From contig JAOWCC010001634.1 of assembly GCA_030867875.1 (NCBI GenBank), positions 137,226,365 through 137,290,364 of the forward strand: a DNA stretch of 64,000 nt, read 5' to 3'. Below, piece after piece: positions 23,100 to 33,750 of this stretch. A model generated the notes under the pieces. That model was not told the DNA's origin. It did not search any database and was given only the letters and a program-made list of their open reading frames with translations. Position numbers and translations under genes: made by a program. How positions within the stretch are numbered: position 1 is the stretch's first letter; each line of letters opens with the position of its first letter. This DNA comes from Actinernus sp. WN-2022 (Eukaryota > Cnidaria > Anthozoa > Actiniaria > Actinernidae).

Positions 23100-23800
23100 A
23101 TCACGCTTGGCACAAATGCCCCTAAAATCTATCACTTTGCTATATTTTCAAAAGTTTCCAACATAGAAGATTGAATTTTTGTGGGATGATGAAGACCGAC
23201 GACCTAAACAAAATCCGATGATTTGATCTACCGTAGACATCTTGATGACGTCACAGTTACGTCATGTACCCATTTGTAATAGGTTTCTCGATGTTTTCAA
23301 TTACCTTGAACATCAGTAAATTTTATATTTTCGATTTCCCATCATGTCGACAACAAAGAAACCGAAAATCCGAGTTCGATTGGTTAAGAGGGAGAAAAGT
23401 TATTAAATTTTGAATTTTGGCAATTTTCCCGCCAAAATTTGGCGGGAAATATTCAACACAGAACCATTTACAAAATAACTTCTTCATTCATCTTTTAGAG
23501 TTTAAAATATTTGTTTACGACAATCTAGCAATCAAAAGAGTAAATCGGTACCCACAACCGTATGTTTTTAGAATTTTCGATTTTTGAGAGGAAATACTTT
23601 AAAATTCCCAGTGAAAAAGAGGAAACGTCATTATGACGTCATATATTTTTGAAAACGTCTTTTAAAAATAACTATTCAAGTATTTTTCGGCTTTTAAAGA
23701 GGAACTGTACTTACTGTAGACTGAATAGCCGCAATATGGTCTTTTTTATGTTTATTCAATTTAGAAAGCATGACTGATGTCAGACCAGAAGTCCATAACC
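23100..23800. repeat. Dispersed repeat block, partner of 13889-14250
   Basis: About 23270-23650 is the same-orientation partner of 13889-14250, with one extra piece containing the palindrome CCCGCCAAAATTTGGCGGG. 23725-23785 is a short repeat also seen near 20800. No gene. Confidence 0.7.
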
Positions 23801-25539
23801 AGAAGTGTCCATCTCCCACTATAGGGTTTGGCCCATCAGTTTACAGAGTAGTCTATTTATAGAAAGCTTTTCCCGCCATCTCGCAGCCAATCATAGTCTC
23901 CGAAAATTTATCAGCAGTACCTGATTGGCTAATACAGCGATTTCCTTTGTTTGTAATATTGTACAGTTTTAAAATTATATATGCGACAAAATTTTGGCGG
24001 ACAAGGCGAGCGAATGCTACTTGCTAGTGTAGAAACTTCTTGATAATCAGCTATTTCTCATTTATAACAGGCAAGAACTGGTGAGCACCATATGTTCAGG
24101 AAAGACCATTATAAACCAGAACATGTGGCGTTCCTTTGTAACCTTTTATTTTCCCGTTTCATCCGTTTCAGACTTCGTGTTTACAGCACTTGTGTGATGT
24201 ATACAGAACGAAGCTAAGTTTTGTCTTTTGGTTCATAAACACAGATTTTTGTAGCGATATTTGGCATAAATACAGCAAGTGATAAATATCACATACAAAT
24301 CATGCTATTTTTGTTTATAATATGACCTAAGAAATGTACTGAAAAAGACAATCACATGTTCTCTCAAGAGTAATTAAGTGCACCGAGTTTGTTTACTTTG
24401 AGTTTGAGCTCAAGTGAACATTTGAAAATCCTGTAAGTAATTTGCGTTTGACAGATAAAAGAACAGCCCGGCAAATCTCCAAGCAAGGCTTATTAATCGA
24501 CTGGAACTGAAAGAAATAGCTATAAACTGTGAAAAAAGTCAATTTCTGGTACACTTAAAGCGAAGTTTGATTTCAGGCAGTTCATCAAGCACAATCAAAC
24601 AATGAAACGGTTGTCACTTTGCTGTTTTATTAAAGACACTAACTGTTGTACATCTCCAAGAATAAACTTTACAATGGAAAACTGAACGCAACTATCGCAG
24701 CTGGAAATGAAATTCCAGTTCTTAAAATTAGTACAAACAAGGGTTTTTTCTTCAGACAACCAGTGAACAAGATTATTAGAAGATTTGAATCAAATTCCTC
24801 ACGGCAACGGTCATATGCGACCGAGTTTCCAAGGCCGATTTCAATGGATTAAAAACAAAACAATTAAATAAAAAAATAAAGGTAAACTTGGCTTACTTTG
24901 ATTTAATGTTGTCCTTGTATAATGTCAGTTGTTCCTGGCCAGATGAATGTGAATTTTCGGTTCCGTTTTCATTCATTGTCATAATTCAAACTTTTATACT
25001 CGTCGCTAGTCAACACTTGAAGACTTGAAAATCACTTTTAGCTTTCTCAAATCACACCAAGATCCATTAGCAGAGGCACAGATGATCAGTCTATACATTT
25101 GGTTTCATTACAATTCCAATATCTTCAAATTTAGTCGTCAAAAGTCCGATATTTGCCACCGTACTTAGCTTTGTAGCTTGTAGCACCGCTTGGCGAACTG
25201 TATGTACTGAGCTTCAAACCGGGGGGCACTGCTCGCATAATAAAGGGGAGGTACGTGAGGTATCGTCTTCAGAGCCCGACCCAGTTTGCAAAATAAAATG
25301 TAATGAAGGTGTTTTTATTAACCAGAATTTCCAATAAAATTTATGAAAATCAACCCGAATTGATAGTTGATTTGCTCCAAAACAAGACTTAGTTTGCCAA
25401 ATTGGGCTCAAACCTTTATGCGGTACCGCCGCACATCTCATTTACGTCGTGTACATGAGTGCCCCCCCGGAGCCATGACTCTCGCATCTGACCCAATGTC
25501 CGCCATTGATTTTCCCGCGAAATTTGAATATTTATCGTA
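23801..25539. other. Non-coding DNA including a segment repeated at 35190-35310
   Basis: About 24265-24415 (ATAAATACAGCAAGTGATAA, AATCATGCTATTTTTGTTTA, GAAAAAGACAATCACATGTT, GTTTACTTTGAGTTTGAGCT) recurs at 35188-35322 in unit A, inside the centre of its second palindrome. The open frames at 24646-24852 and 25214-25441 have no domain support. Confidence 0.5.
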
Positions 25540-26248
25540 GAGACTTTAAAATTGCGGCAATCAAAAACACATATTTATGTTGTTGTGATAACATGCTTTA
25601 TTTCAAACGTATAGGTAACGAATAATTTGACCTTAAAAGGAGTCGTTCGTTATGACGTCACACCAATGTCAATATACAAACGTGTTTGATCCTAAAGACG
25701 TTATTTCAATTTAATATTAACATACGAAAATATCGTTAAATTTGACAGCGAATTAAACAAGATGTGCTGGTTTATATATTTTTGGCTCGCTTTTAGTGAC
25801 CGATTTTGAGGTAACTTATGCCAGGCGTGTATAAGTCAATAAATTATTATTATTATTTATCTATTCAAGCTATGAGAAAAGTTCCCGAGCAACTGATACC
25901 AATACATTGCGGGACTTTTCTCATTCATCCTTGAATAGATAATGAGCAATTCAATCTAATTATAGTAATATATGTTTCCTACCAAAGAGCTATTATAGGT
26001 TTTCTTCTAATACAAATTGCAAGAAAATTGCGTAATTTTGGCGAACAGTTGAGTGAACTCCCGGAGGGGGCGTCAGCGTGACTCACGTCTAGTGACCTTT
26101 TGCTAAACGGAAGTTTGATATGTGTACACATGAGAATGCTAATAAACTTGATTAATTGATTGAATAGACGCAGTCGAAAAGGGTTCATTCCTTTGAGAAC
26201 CGTTTGGTTGCTTTTGTGCCCCCAGTTCGGCTTTGAAACATTACTTCC
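25540..26248. other. Repeat remnants left of unit A
   Basis: 25540-25660 is a dispersed repeat (partner near 20925). About 25830-25860 ends in AATAAATTATTATTATTATT, which looks like a LINE or SINE tail. 25860-25945 is a hairpin: CTATTCAAGCTATGAGAAAA against TTTTCTCATTCATCCTTGAA. 25965-26010 repeats the GTAATATATGTTTCCTACCA motif of the HNMT 3' flank. Confidence 0.5.
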
Positions 26249-26559
26249 AACACGCCTTCCTGTTATTCGCAGTCAAATTGAATTTGTTTTCATTGGATTT
26301 TAGAAACGCGAAAATAACAAACATCCCCTTACAAAAACAAACTATAGTTTTTAATTACAAAAACTATAGTGTTAGAAAACTAAAGTATTTTGGAACACAG
26401 TGGAAACTATAGTTTAGTAAAACTATAGTTTTGATAACAATTTTACTGTAGTTTTCATAGTACAGTTTCCTACCAAACTTCAAAACTATAGTTTTTAATT
26501 ATTATAGTTTGCTAACTTTAAAACTATAGTGTTTTAATTATAGTTCACACTTCTGTGAA

Positions 26560-26790
26560 CATGGTCATGGTAATAATCCATGGTCAAATAATGTGTGCTG
26601 CAGTTGATAAATACAGGTGTTGACCATGGAGAAACATGGTCTTCCATGTCTCAAACATGGAATACCATGTTTACAGGTTAGGGGTTCAACATGGTATACC
26701 ATGGTCAACCATGGTCCAACAGTGAAAGATTGAACATGGAGAAACATGATCAACCATGTCCCATACTTCAGATCAGTCAATTATGGAATA
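26560..26790. repeat. Cluster of CCATGGT/ACCATGG motifs
   Basis: At least ten CATGGT or ACCATG half-sites, several as the full CCATGG palindrome, occur within 230 bp (TTGACCATGGAGAAACATGG, GGTATACCATGGTCAACCAT). It lies inside the 26326-28838 transposon just inward of the ACTATAGT zone. Confidence 0.7.
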
Positions 26791-27941
26791 CCATAGTCAG
26801 CTGTGTTTCACCAATATTACTGCTCCCTGTACATATAAAAGTGATCATGTGTAATTAAGTTACAGCTTCCCATTCTGTTATCCCAAAGAAAAAGGTAATG
26901 TCCATTGATAGTTAGAAAATTAGAGAGATTATCTGAGAATAAAAATTAACCCTTTCACTACATGTAGATGTAAAGACCACATTTATGAAACTACTATAGT
27001 CACTCACAACAACAAATGTATTAATGATTGCAATTAACAGAACAGTGCATACATGTACGTACATGTAAAAGACAGTGTCGGATAATTTTATAAGTCTCAT
27101 TAGAAAAACTGCACTTATATATTAGGGAGTGAAATATACATGTATTGTGTATTAGTCTTAGCACTAAAAACTGTGGCCAAAAAAGCCTTTCCTATTACAC
27201 AGAGCAGCTCAGCTGTGTAAACCGCCCAGTTCCTGTACATGCACACCACATCTTTACAGGGTATTCTGTTTTGAAATTTTCTGTTTCTACATAAATTCTA
27301 CAGGTAGCTTAGTAAACTCCCTTACAAAGTCAGCTAAAGCCAGATGAAAAGGTGAGACAAAAATACTACAAGCCAAAGTTATTGGAGTGCTGCTCGCTAG
27401 TCTAGTAAAAAAAAAACAGTTTTACATAAGTGTTTACTTTTTCGATAATTATAATAATATGGGGTTATTATTTAAACTAAAAGTTTATATATCCAGGATT
27501 ATAGCACTTAAATCAAGCTTTGAGCTGGGCCCTGAGGTACCAAAATTTCTTTTGTTTCTGTTTTCCCCTTTTCTTTCAACATTTGTTCAAATAGCTAGGA
27601 ATATATCATTTATAATTATGTTACAGTATTTTATACATGTGTGTATTTTGGTTATCCCTAATTGCTGTTCATTTTTATGATTGTAGGGGAATCCATAGTT
27701 ATATATTTATTTAAATATAGAATAAACTATATTACTTCATTATTAAAAGGATTAACTATATGCTGCAAAACAATGTTTTCTTGGAAAAAGAAATACCATG
27801 CCTCTGACTATATCCTTTGGGTACATAAAAAGTATAGTTAACATATTAGATAACTATAGTTACTTTGAAGAAACTTAGTTATATTTGCAATAAGTACACT
27901 TTCATAGAAAAAAATACATATTTTACATAAAATTTAGAGTT

Positions 27942-28460
27942 TCATGTTTGCACTAACCTCACTTTCTGTCCCCCAACACCTAAACTGGCCCAGAACCAAG
28001 CCATTCTGTCCACAAGCACTTCACAACAAGATAAATCCATCCATAATGACCGCAAAGCATGCCGGGAAATCCTACCAAACAGCGACATGGCCCTTCCCCC
28101 ATCTTCATTCTTCAAAATATAGAAGAAGTCTAAAGCCATTTCGACCTAATACCTTCATATTGGAATCAATGGCAAGTAAATATTGTCCAATATTCCAAAA
28201 AAGCTATGATAGGTGGCTCCAGACTCCCATTTATAAAGCCCACGCTAAAGTGACGGAAGACGTCCTGGCCCATTCACGAGTGGGAAATAAGGCTCTTTCT
28301 CTGTCACAATAAACTGGCACAAACTCGGTTCTTTGAGAAAGTGCTGATTGAAGCTCTCATCAGACTTAATGATGTCCTCCAGCACTCTATAAATGGTGAA
28401 AAAGGCTTTAAAAAGCCTTAAATTCTGTTTTCCCCCAAACAAACTTCCCTCCAGCTCCAT
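27942..28460 (-). pseudogene. Possible captured exon sequence inside the 26326-28838 transposon
   Basis: Minus-strand frames 28460-28245 (starting MELEGSLFGGKQNLRLFKAF, then FFTIYRVLEDIIKSDESFNQ) and 28139-27942 (MALDFFYILKNEDGGRAMSL) have protein-like composition and GC content above their surroundings. CCGACAAAATGG-like sequence upstream (28480-28500) resembles an untranslated leader. They do not join in one frame and I recognise no domain. Capture of host exons by DNA transposons is known, but an ordinary open frame by chance is a real alternative. Confidence 0.25.
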
Positions 28461-29132
28461 AGCAATGCGACGTCAACGTATCCAAAATGGCCGACAAAAA
28501 ACTTTGAGCCCCCAGTATTGTTGGTCAGATGAAAATTCCATGGTAACAGTGGCTACAGCTTTCTTAGGGGGGGGAGGGTTTGTTGCAGTCTAGAATGAGC
28601 CAAAAATCAGTTAAAAGACCACAGGGCTCAAAGGGTTAATAGAAAAACTATACTTTTTATGGAAAACTATAGTTAATTCAACATACAACTATACTTAATC
28701 ATGTGAAAAAGTATAGTTATAGATAACTAGAAAACTATAGTTAATTATGGCAATAACTACATTTATTTTAGGAAACTATAGTTTATTAGGATAAACTATA
28801 GTTTTTACACTGAAAACTATAGTTTGTTTTTGTAAGGGTCGGCATTCAGCCATATCATCCCTACGATCATACAAGCAATTCAGCCACCGAGCGGGCTGGA
28901 AGATATAAACAAAGTGGAACGATATGGCTGAATGCCTCGGTTCTCGGTATTTATCTAGTACTTACACATTGACATTTTTCTTACCCAGTAATATATGTTT
29001 CCTACCAAAGAGCTACTATAGGTTTTCTCCTAATACAGTTCCTTAACTGAGCGGCAGCATTCGCTACTCTACTAGGTATACTAGTTTAACTATACTTCCC
29101 TGTATGGATAAAATTGATCATCCAGTGTGACA

Positions 29133-29999
29133 TTAATTTTTATAAAGCAAAACCAAATGATCGACCCCTTTAGCCAAACGCCTCCCGTCTGAAACGTGTG
29201 ATACATCTGTTAGCTTTTGTAGCACTTCGTTCTCTCTCTTCTCGTCAAACTTCTTTCGAAATTCCACTGTATCTGTAAGGAAATCAAGCAGCAAATTTCC
29301 CTCCTTTGACTCCGCATTGAACACTTGAGTAATATCGACTGAGAACTCCATGCTAAACGTATTGTAGTTCCACTTGTGCTTGGCGGCCACCTCTTCAAAG
29401 TCCACGGCAGTGAAGCAAGCACTTGTTTCCTTCTTGCCTTGCTTGTTTAGTCGGCGTGCAATAGCATGTATAGGATGTTCCGCGCTCTCAATTACACATG
29501 CAATCACTCCTTGGTCTGTTAGCAGGTTTTCGTAGCAGTATACCAAGGCTGGCTCGAGTTCCACATAGTAGATACTGTGAATAAAATGAATCAGGTCGAA
29601 CTTGGTCATATCGGCGTGCTCATGTATGTACTCGTCCAGTGTGCTTGTATGGAATTCAAACTGTATCCCTCGTAAGACTTCAGGGAGATGCTGAATAGAT
29701 TCTTTATACTTGGCAAGACTGTGCCCGCTTGGATCGACGGCACAGTTCAATATCTTGACATCGCGCTGTTGAAGCTGATTCAAGATAACTTTCAGTATTT
29801 CTTGATCCACAACACCCGTGCCACTGCCAATGCTTAAAACATTAAACTCGTTATATGTCTTACTTGTCTGTAATTTCTTGATTGCAGAGGGGAGGTGTTG
29901 CTGAAGAGACTTGACATCTGCTTCACGTTCTCCGGACTTATCGAGGTATTCGTGGAAACTATTGTCATAGTGTGCGTGAAAAGAAGCGAAATCAGTCAT
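29133..29999 (-). CDS. Histamine N-methyltransferase-like SAM methyltransferase, copy A
   Basis: 288 residues, intronless, about the length of vertebrate HNMT. Class I methyltransferase motif I is VLSIGSGTG (residues 54-62), the acidic-loop equivalent is AVDPS (87-91), and FDLIHFIHSIYYV (134-146) is the post-motif segment typical of HNMT. FLTDTVEF and the C-terminal strand HLVLLYK also align. The start is placed at MTDF because copy B has an in-frame TAA a few codons upstream; in copy A the frame happens to stay open another 51 codons. By-eye alignment keeps the histamine-contacting Glu (residue 24, human Glu28) but has His141 for Gln143 and no Asn at the position of Asn283. The methyl acceptor may therefore differ from histamine. 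Likely cytosolic; no signal peptide is seen. Confidence 0.85.
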   Translation of the reverse strand: MTDFASFHAHYDNSFHEYLDKSGEREADVKSLQQHLPSAIKKLQTSKTYNEFNVLSIGSGTGVVDQEILKVILNQLQQRDVKILNCAVDPSGHSLAKYKESIQHLPEVLRGIQFEFHTSTLDEYIHEHADMTKFDLIHFIHSIYYVELEPALVYCYENLLTDQGVIACVIESAEHPIHAIARRLNKQGKKETSACFTAVDFEEVAAKHKWNYNTFSMEFSVDITQVFNAESKEGNLLLDFLTDTVEFRKKFDEKRENEVLQKLTDVSHVSDGRRLAKGVDHLVLLYKN

Positions 30000-30456
30000 C
30001 GTGCCGCGAATAATGTTGTAGACTTGCCACAAGTCGACTACTTTGAAAACGAAGCTGAATTGACCTCGAAAGAGATTGATTTGATATTGAGGAGGATATC
30101 TTACTAGCCTCCGATGCAGACGTTTGTGTGGCCACATTTTGTGTTCAGCCAATCAGAGAGGAGCTCTTATTTTCCGGGAGCTTATTAAAATGCACAGCTC
30201 GTCGATATGAATAGATTCCCTACAAACGTTTCCATCTCTCCCACATCAACGTCTGCGAACTCGAGCCACATTTTGTGTCCCGTGACTTACGGATTGTTTA
30301 TTTTGACCAATCGAAACGCGAACACTTGATTGGCTGATTATTTTGAATTCCATTTTGCATGTACAGCACGTGCTAGCCTGCACATGCAAGTCTTCGTCCT
30401 CGACAACAGAAAATAACTTCAAAACGCTCAGGTTGCCAAGTGATCAAAAAACGATA
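30000..30456. promoter_or_regulatory. Upstream region of HNMT-like copy A, overlapping a foldback-element end
   Basis: Reading away from the gene, TAGCCTCCGATGCAGACGT, the terminal repeat of the 47015-47589 element, begins at 30115, about 115 bp upstream of the ATG. Within the next 250 bp are CAGCCAATCAGAG (a CCAAT box on the plus strand), a second AACGTCTGCGAACTCGAGCC block and CTTGATTGGCTGATTA. Copy B has the same arrangement from 37937. Transcription from transposon-derived sequence is inference; no TATA box is obvious. Confidence 0.4.
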
Positions 30457-30856
30457 TTTCAGTGCATAAAATTTGGACTTTGGCTATGGATTTTGAAGCT
30501 TTCGAATGTCTCTAAAAGAAAGATCTTCACATCTTTCCCGTCATCACAAAAAAACTCTGCTTTGGTGGCAAGAATAGTTTGTACACAGGCTTCCCAGACT
30601 CGACGTATATTTCCCGCTTATTAGTCTGTTGGGTTACCTGTGGTTTATCGATTAGTTTCATAACGATCTCAGAAGAGTTTATATAATTTCTTCGTGTGAA
30701 TTCTCTTTTCCGATTCCTACGAAATGAATCTTCAATAATAAAAGATTGATCAGTACTTAATGAAGTTGTGTAAGTGTTTATTTGGCGATTTGGGGCCTTC
30801 TAAAGCAATTTATTAGGATTCGTAATTTTGACCGTTGGCCGCGGCTCTTAAAAAAA

Positions 30857-32690
30857 CAAGAGCCCATCTGGGCTTTCACTCGGGCCACATGAGATTGAAG
30901 ATGAAATACACTTTCATTTGAAATCCTCTTAGTAATAACCAAAGGGAAGAATTATTAGCTGAATTTAGCAGTCTTTAGGACTGGCCGGTAGCGCGGTGAC
31001 TTTCATTCTCTGCTCCCCTAGTATATATGTAATTTAATATTTTTGTTTTTCTCGTATGTTGACCTTTTAATTTAAACACTGCTTATTCGTTTAACACACT
31101 GCATTTGAGCAGGCATATATTCATTGTTTTGAACCCGAGAATTAACCGTACTACCGTACTTCATGGTCCCTTTCTTTAGTAGTGGGTTGTCGGTCAGGTG
31201 ATCTGATTGTAAACTCTCGTCATTTAGCACAGAAAATGTATTCTGATGAATAGAGATCGGGTTGTCATGTAAGAAAGATGGCTCTTGAACAAACTGATTC
31301 GTTGCTAAAGCTTCAGTAGGTTGGGTAGTCTCGGAACACTGGAGACCTTGGTCTTTCATTGTCTTCTTTTTTGTATTCTTGATTTTTTTTTTAAGTTTGA
31401 AAGTCGGATCATAGCTTTATTATATCCGCTTTCAACTCGCCATTTTCAACTTCTAGGTCAATAATACGTGATGACAGCATCTTGATGTCGGTCTTGTTGC
31501 ACTAATTTGTCTTCCAAATGACTGAGTTTCGTTTCTTGATTCGTGTTTTGATGTGACGAGAGTAAGAATTCATTACGCATATCAGTTAGGTCAGTCTCCA
31601 TGTTACAAATCAAGGTCATTAAATCAGCGAGAGAGTTCTTATTGCGGGCTAACAATCCTCGTGAAGAATCTAAAGAATTCCGTCTCTTCCGGTTTGAATT
31701 TGCCTCATGTGTATGTTGCTTTTGGAGTTTCAAGGATATGTTGATCCAAAACTACAGGCTCTTGGGGTTTTTCATTGACTTGTGAACTTGCAGGCTCTGT
31801 AACTTGTTTCGTTTTCTTAGTATAACATAAAGTGTTGAACATGTTCTCAAGCATGTCGCGCGTGACCTCTGTTTCTTCATTCATTAAGTTCTCTACTTTC
31901 ATCTGTAATCTGGGAAACTCTATCTTTGCCCATGCCTTGGCACATAACTATTCCTGTTGTTAAGTAGACGTGGATGGTTATAAGTAAAATCCTTCGACAG
32001 CTTGTACCGTTTCCGCTAGGTCAATATCCTCGCTGGAACGAAATAACTTGATCTCAATACTCTCTGGCTGTGTTTCTGCCTCATTTAAGTGGTCGATCCA
32101 ACTTACGGTGAATTTAAATCTCTGACAGTTTTTAAGACTCATAATATTGGTCTTGAAGTGCCTTCACCCAAAATAAGATGTTCTCCTCGGATGTTTTAAA
32201 TGCAGCACAGCGAGCCGATGGCTTATAGATTCCAATATCTATTTCTTCGAATTTTAGCTTTCCGGATCCCGGCCCCTTCACTGGCTTCAGGTCGTCGAAC
32301 GTGTCGTATATAAAATCACTGGCCATCTGGATAAAAAACGCGGTTCTTCGGCTCCGACAATAGCGCCAGTTGAAATATCCTGAGCCTGTTGGAAGGCTTT
32401 CGCACGAGTGAAGTTAAATAAAACATTAAACTGCTTACATTTGAGAGATGGGACTCCAAATTAGAGAGAAATTTCCTCGCGGGACCACCATCTTGATTTA
32501 CTGTATTAAATTATGTAAATAAATTAACCTGGAGAGTGTTACGTGACCAGCACAGTGCAATCTGATTGGTGGTGAACTTGAAATTTAATACATGCGCAGA
32601 AATTTTGTTGCACGAAACAAAAACAAAAACAAAACAAAATATAACCGCTTGCATTTTAAGACTCGGTGCTGCCACAGGCAGCCCGAGTAA
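30857..32690 (-). mobile_element. Element X, copy in unit A (unclassified)
   Basis: The ends are fixed by comparison with the right arm of the same palindrome. There, GCGGCTCTTAAAAAAA joins TTAACAAGGTAGG directly, while here CAAGAGCCCATCTGGGC...CAGCCCGAGTAA intervenes. In its sense direction (minus) it begins TTACTCGGGC and ends GATGGGCTCTTG, with GCCCGAGT 20-30 bp before the end, so short ACTCGGGC inverted ends are present. It encodes one decayed protein-like sequence. No transposase, reverse transcriptase or poly-A tail is recognisable. Other copies or ends: 38701-40547, 16984-17450, 13075-13448, 19635-20020. Confidence 0.75.
31072..32326 (-). pseudogene. Decayed ORF of element X with coiled-coil region, copy A
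   Basis: From 32326 the frame reads MASDFIYDTFDDLKPVKGPG, KLKFEEIDIGIYKPSARCAA and NILFWVKALQDQYYES. Related frames continue as FTVSWIDHLNEAETQPESIE, KLFRSSEDIDLAETVQAVEG, AKAWAKIEFPRLQMKVENLM and TRDMLENMFNTLCYTKKTKQ. A heptad-rich Leu/Asn/Glu segment (LADLMTLICNMETDLTDMRN, ETKLSHLEDKLVQQD) looks like a coiled coil. A last segment (31359-31072) begins MKDQGLQCSETTQPTEALAT. Stops and frameshifts separate the parts. A gag- or ORF1-like structural protein is conceivable because of the coiled coil, but I recognise no family. Confidence 0.5.
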
Positions 32691-33678
32691 TTAACAAGGT
32701 AGGCAACTCGACCTCGCCAAAGTACAGACTTACCTCAAAGATCACCCGAAAATCGGCACTTTTCTTCCTCGCTCGCTATTCAGCTTTCGGCACAGGAGGG
32801 AATAGTTATCAACAAGAGACCATCACCTAATAGAACTGATCTTGTACCCTATGATAGTCTGCGCCAATCTATTTTGGCTCAGTGGACGTCACGATGCTAT
32901 TTTAAGATTCAGTTCCAGCTCCTCCCGGATTTTCATCGCTCCATCTCATGTATTCAACCTTGATTTCAACAAAGAAAGAGACTTTCATTGAGGCGATGGA
33001 TGCGAAGCTTCAAAACTCTGAATTATGGCTCTGAATTGTGTGTTGCTCCATAAACTTACTATCCAGACTGGTATGGGACGGATCTGACCTGATCTGACTT
33101 GAAGACTCGATAAAATGAACTTTGAATTTAATTAATATAAGTTTCGGAGTGTAATCACAGGTACCCCAGGCTCATTATGCGTAAAACATTTATTTCCCGG
33201 ATATTTGAAATTACAGTAAATGTATGGAGTTTTAGTTCGAATGGCCGTTTGCTCTAAAATAAAATTAAATAAATCGTCAAAATATTGTAACCTGTCTCTT
33301 GTGTATTCCTTTCAGTTTCTGTGAAGTTTCAAGCCATTCAGTTCAATTTTGAGGAAGTTACAGGAATTTTACTTCCTTTAGTATAATTATTGGGAAGGTA
33401 GCAAACTGTACGCCGATCAGCCGCCGATCAGCTGCAGAAAATCGCCTCGAATTCCCACAAAAATCCCGCACATCGCCAAAATTCCTTCAAATAACGGTTG
33501 CCCAAACACAGGTCCTTCACCACACTGAGCTTCCCTTTCGTTCGTTTAGTTCTTACTTTTTAAACATTAGAGCCTTTTATGTTTATATCTCAGTGTAAAA
33601 ACGGCTTGTTACCCAAAAGTTCACGGGCTCAGACCTCATACATATATACCATATTTTGAAAGCGGTATTTCAACAAAC

Positions 33679-33750
33679 GGTTCTATGGTAAAGTGGTCTA
33701 CATCATGCGCTTTTGATCCAACGACCGGAGTTCGAGTCTACACCAGGCAC
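33679..33750 (+). repeat. Degenerate tRNA-like sequence (four copies in palindromes A and B)
   Basis: TGGTAAAGTGG resembles a pol III A box and GGAGTTCGAGTCT a B box, with correct spacing and a TTTTGAT anticodon-loop-like segment. The acceptor and anticodon stems do not pair, so it is not a functional tRNA. Copies: 34004-34075 (minus), 41723-41794 (plus) and about 42057-42163 (minus, with an internal duplication). Probably a tRNA pseudogene or SINE head. Confidence 0.5.

Larger units (their letters stand above)
26326..28838. mobile_element. 2.5-kb DNA transposon, 26-bp perfect inverted ends, 2-bp TSD
   Basis: CCCTTACAAAAACAAACTA (extending to 26 bp) at the left is an exact reverse complement of the right end. 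Both subterminal zones are packed with AACTATAGTTT palindromes (26341-26540 and 28635-28825); the left zone is followed by CCATGGT motifs (26560-26790). Unit B shows the empty site: AACAAACATCGGCATTCAGC at about 36610, whereas here ACATC and TCGGCATTC flank the element. The target duplication is therefore TC. Two-base duplications with subterminal repeats fit CACTA/EnSpm-like groups (inference). No transposase ORF is visible, so it is non-autonomous or decayed. Confidence 0.85.

Noticed and set aside
30000..30152. 51-codon N-terminal extension of HNMT-like copy A
   Set aside because: Copy B has an in-frame TAA in this stretch, and MTDF matches the expected family length.
31553..31785. Plus-strand frames opposite the element X coiled coil (also 39407-39678)
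   Set aside because: They are antisense shadows of the minus-strand coding remnant, without a domain of their own.
33679..33750. Functional tRNA gene
   Set aside because: A and B boxes fit, but the acceptor and anticodon stems do not pair; kept only as a tRNA-like repeat.
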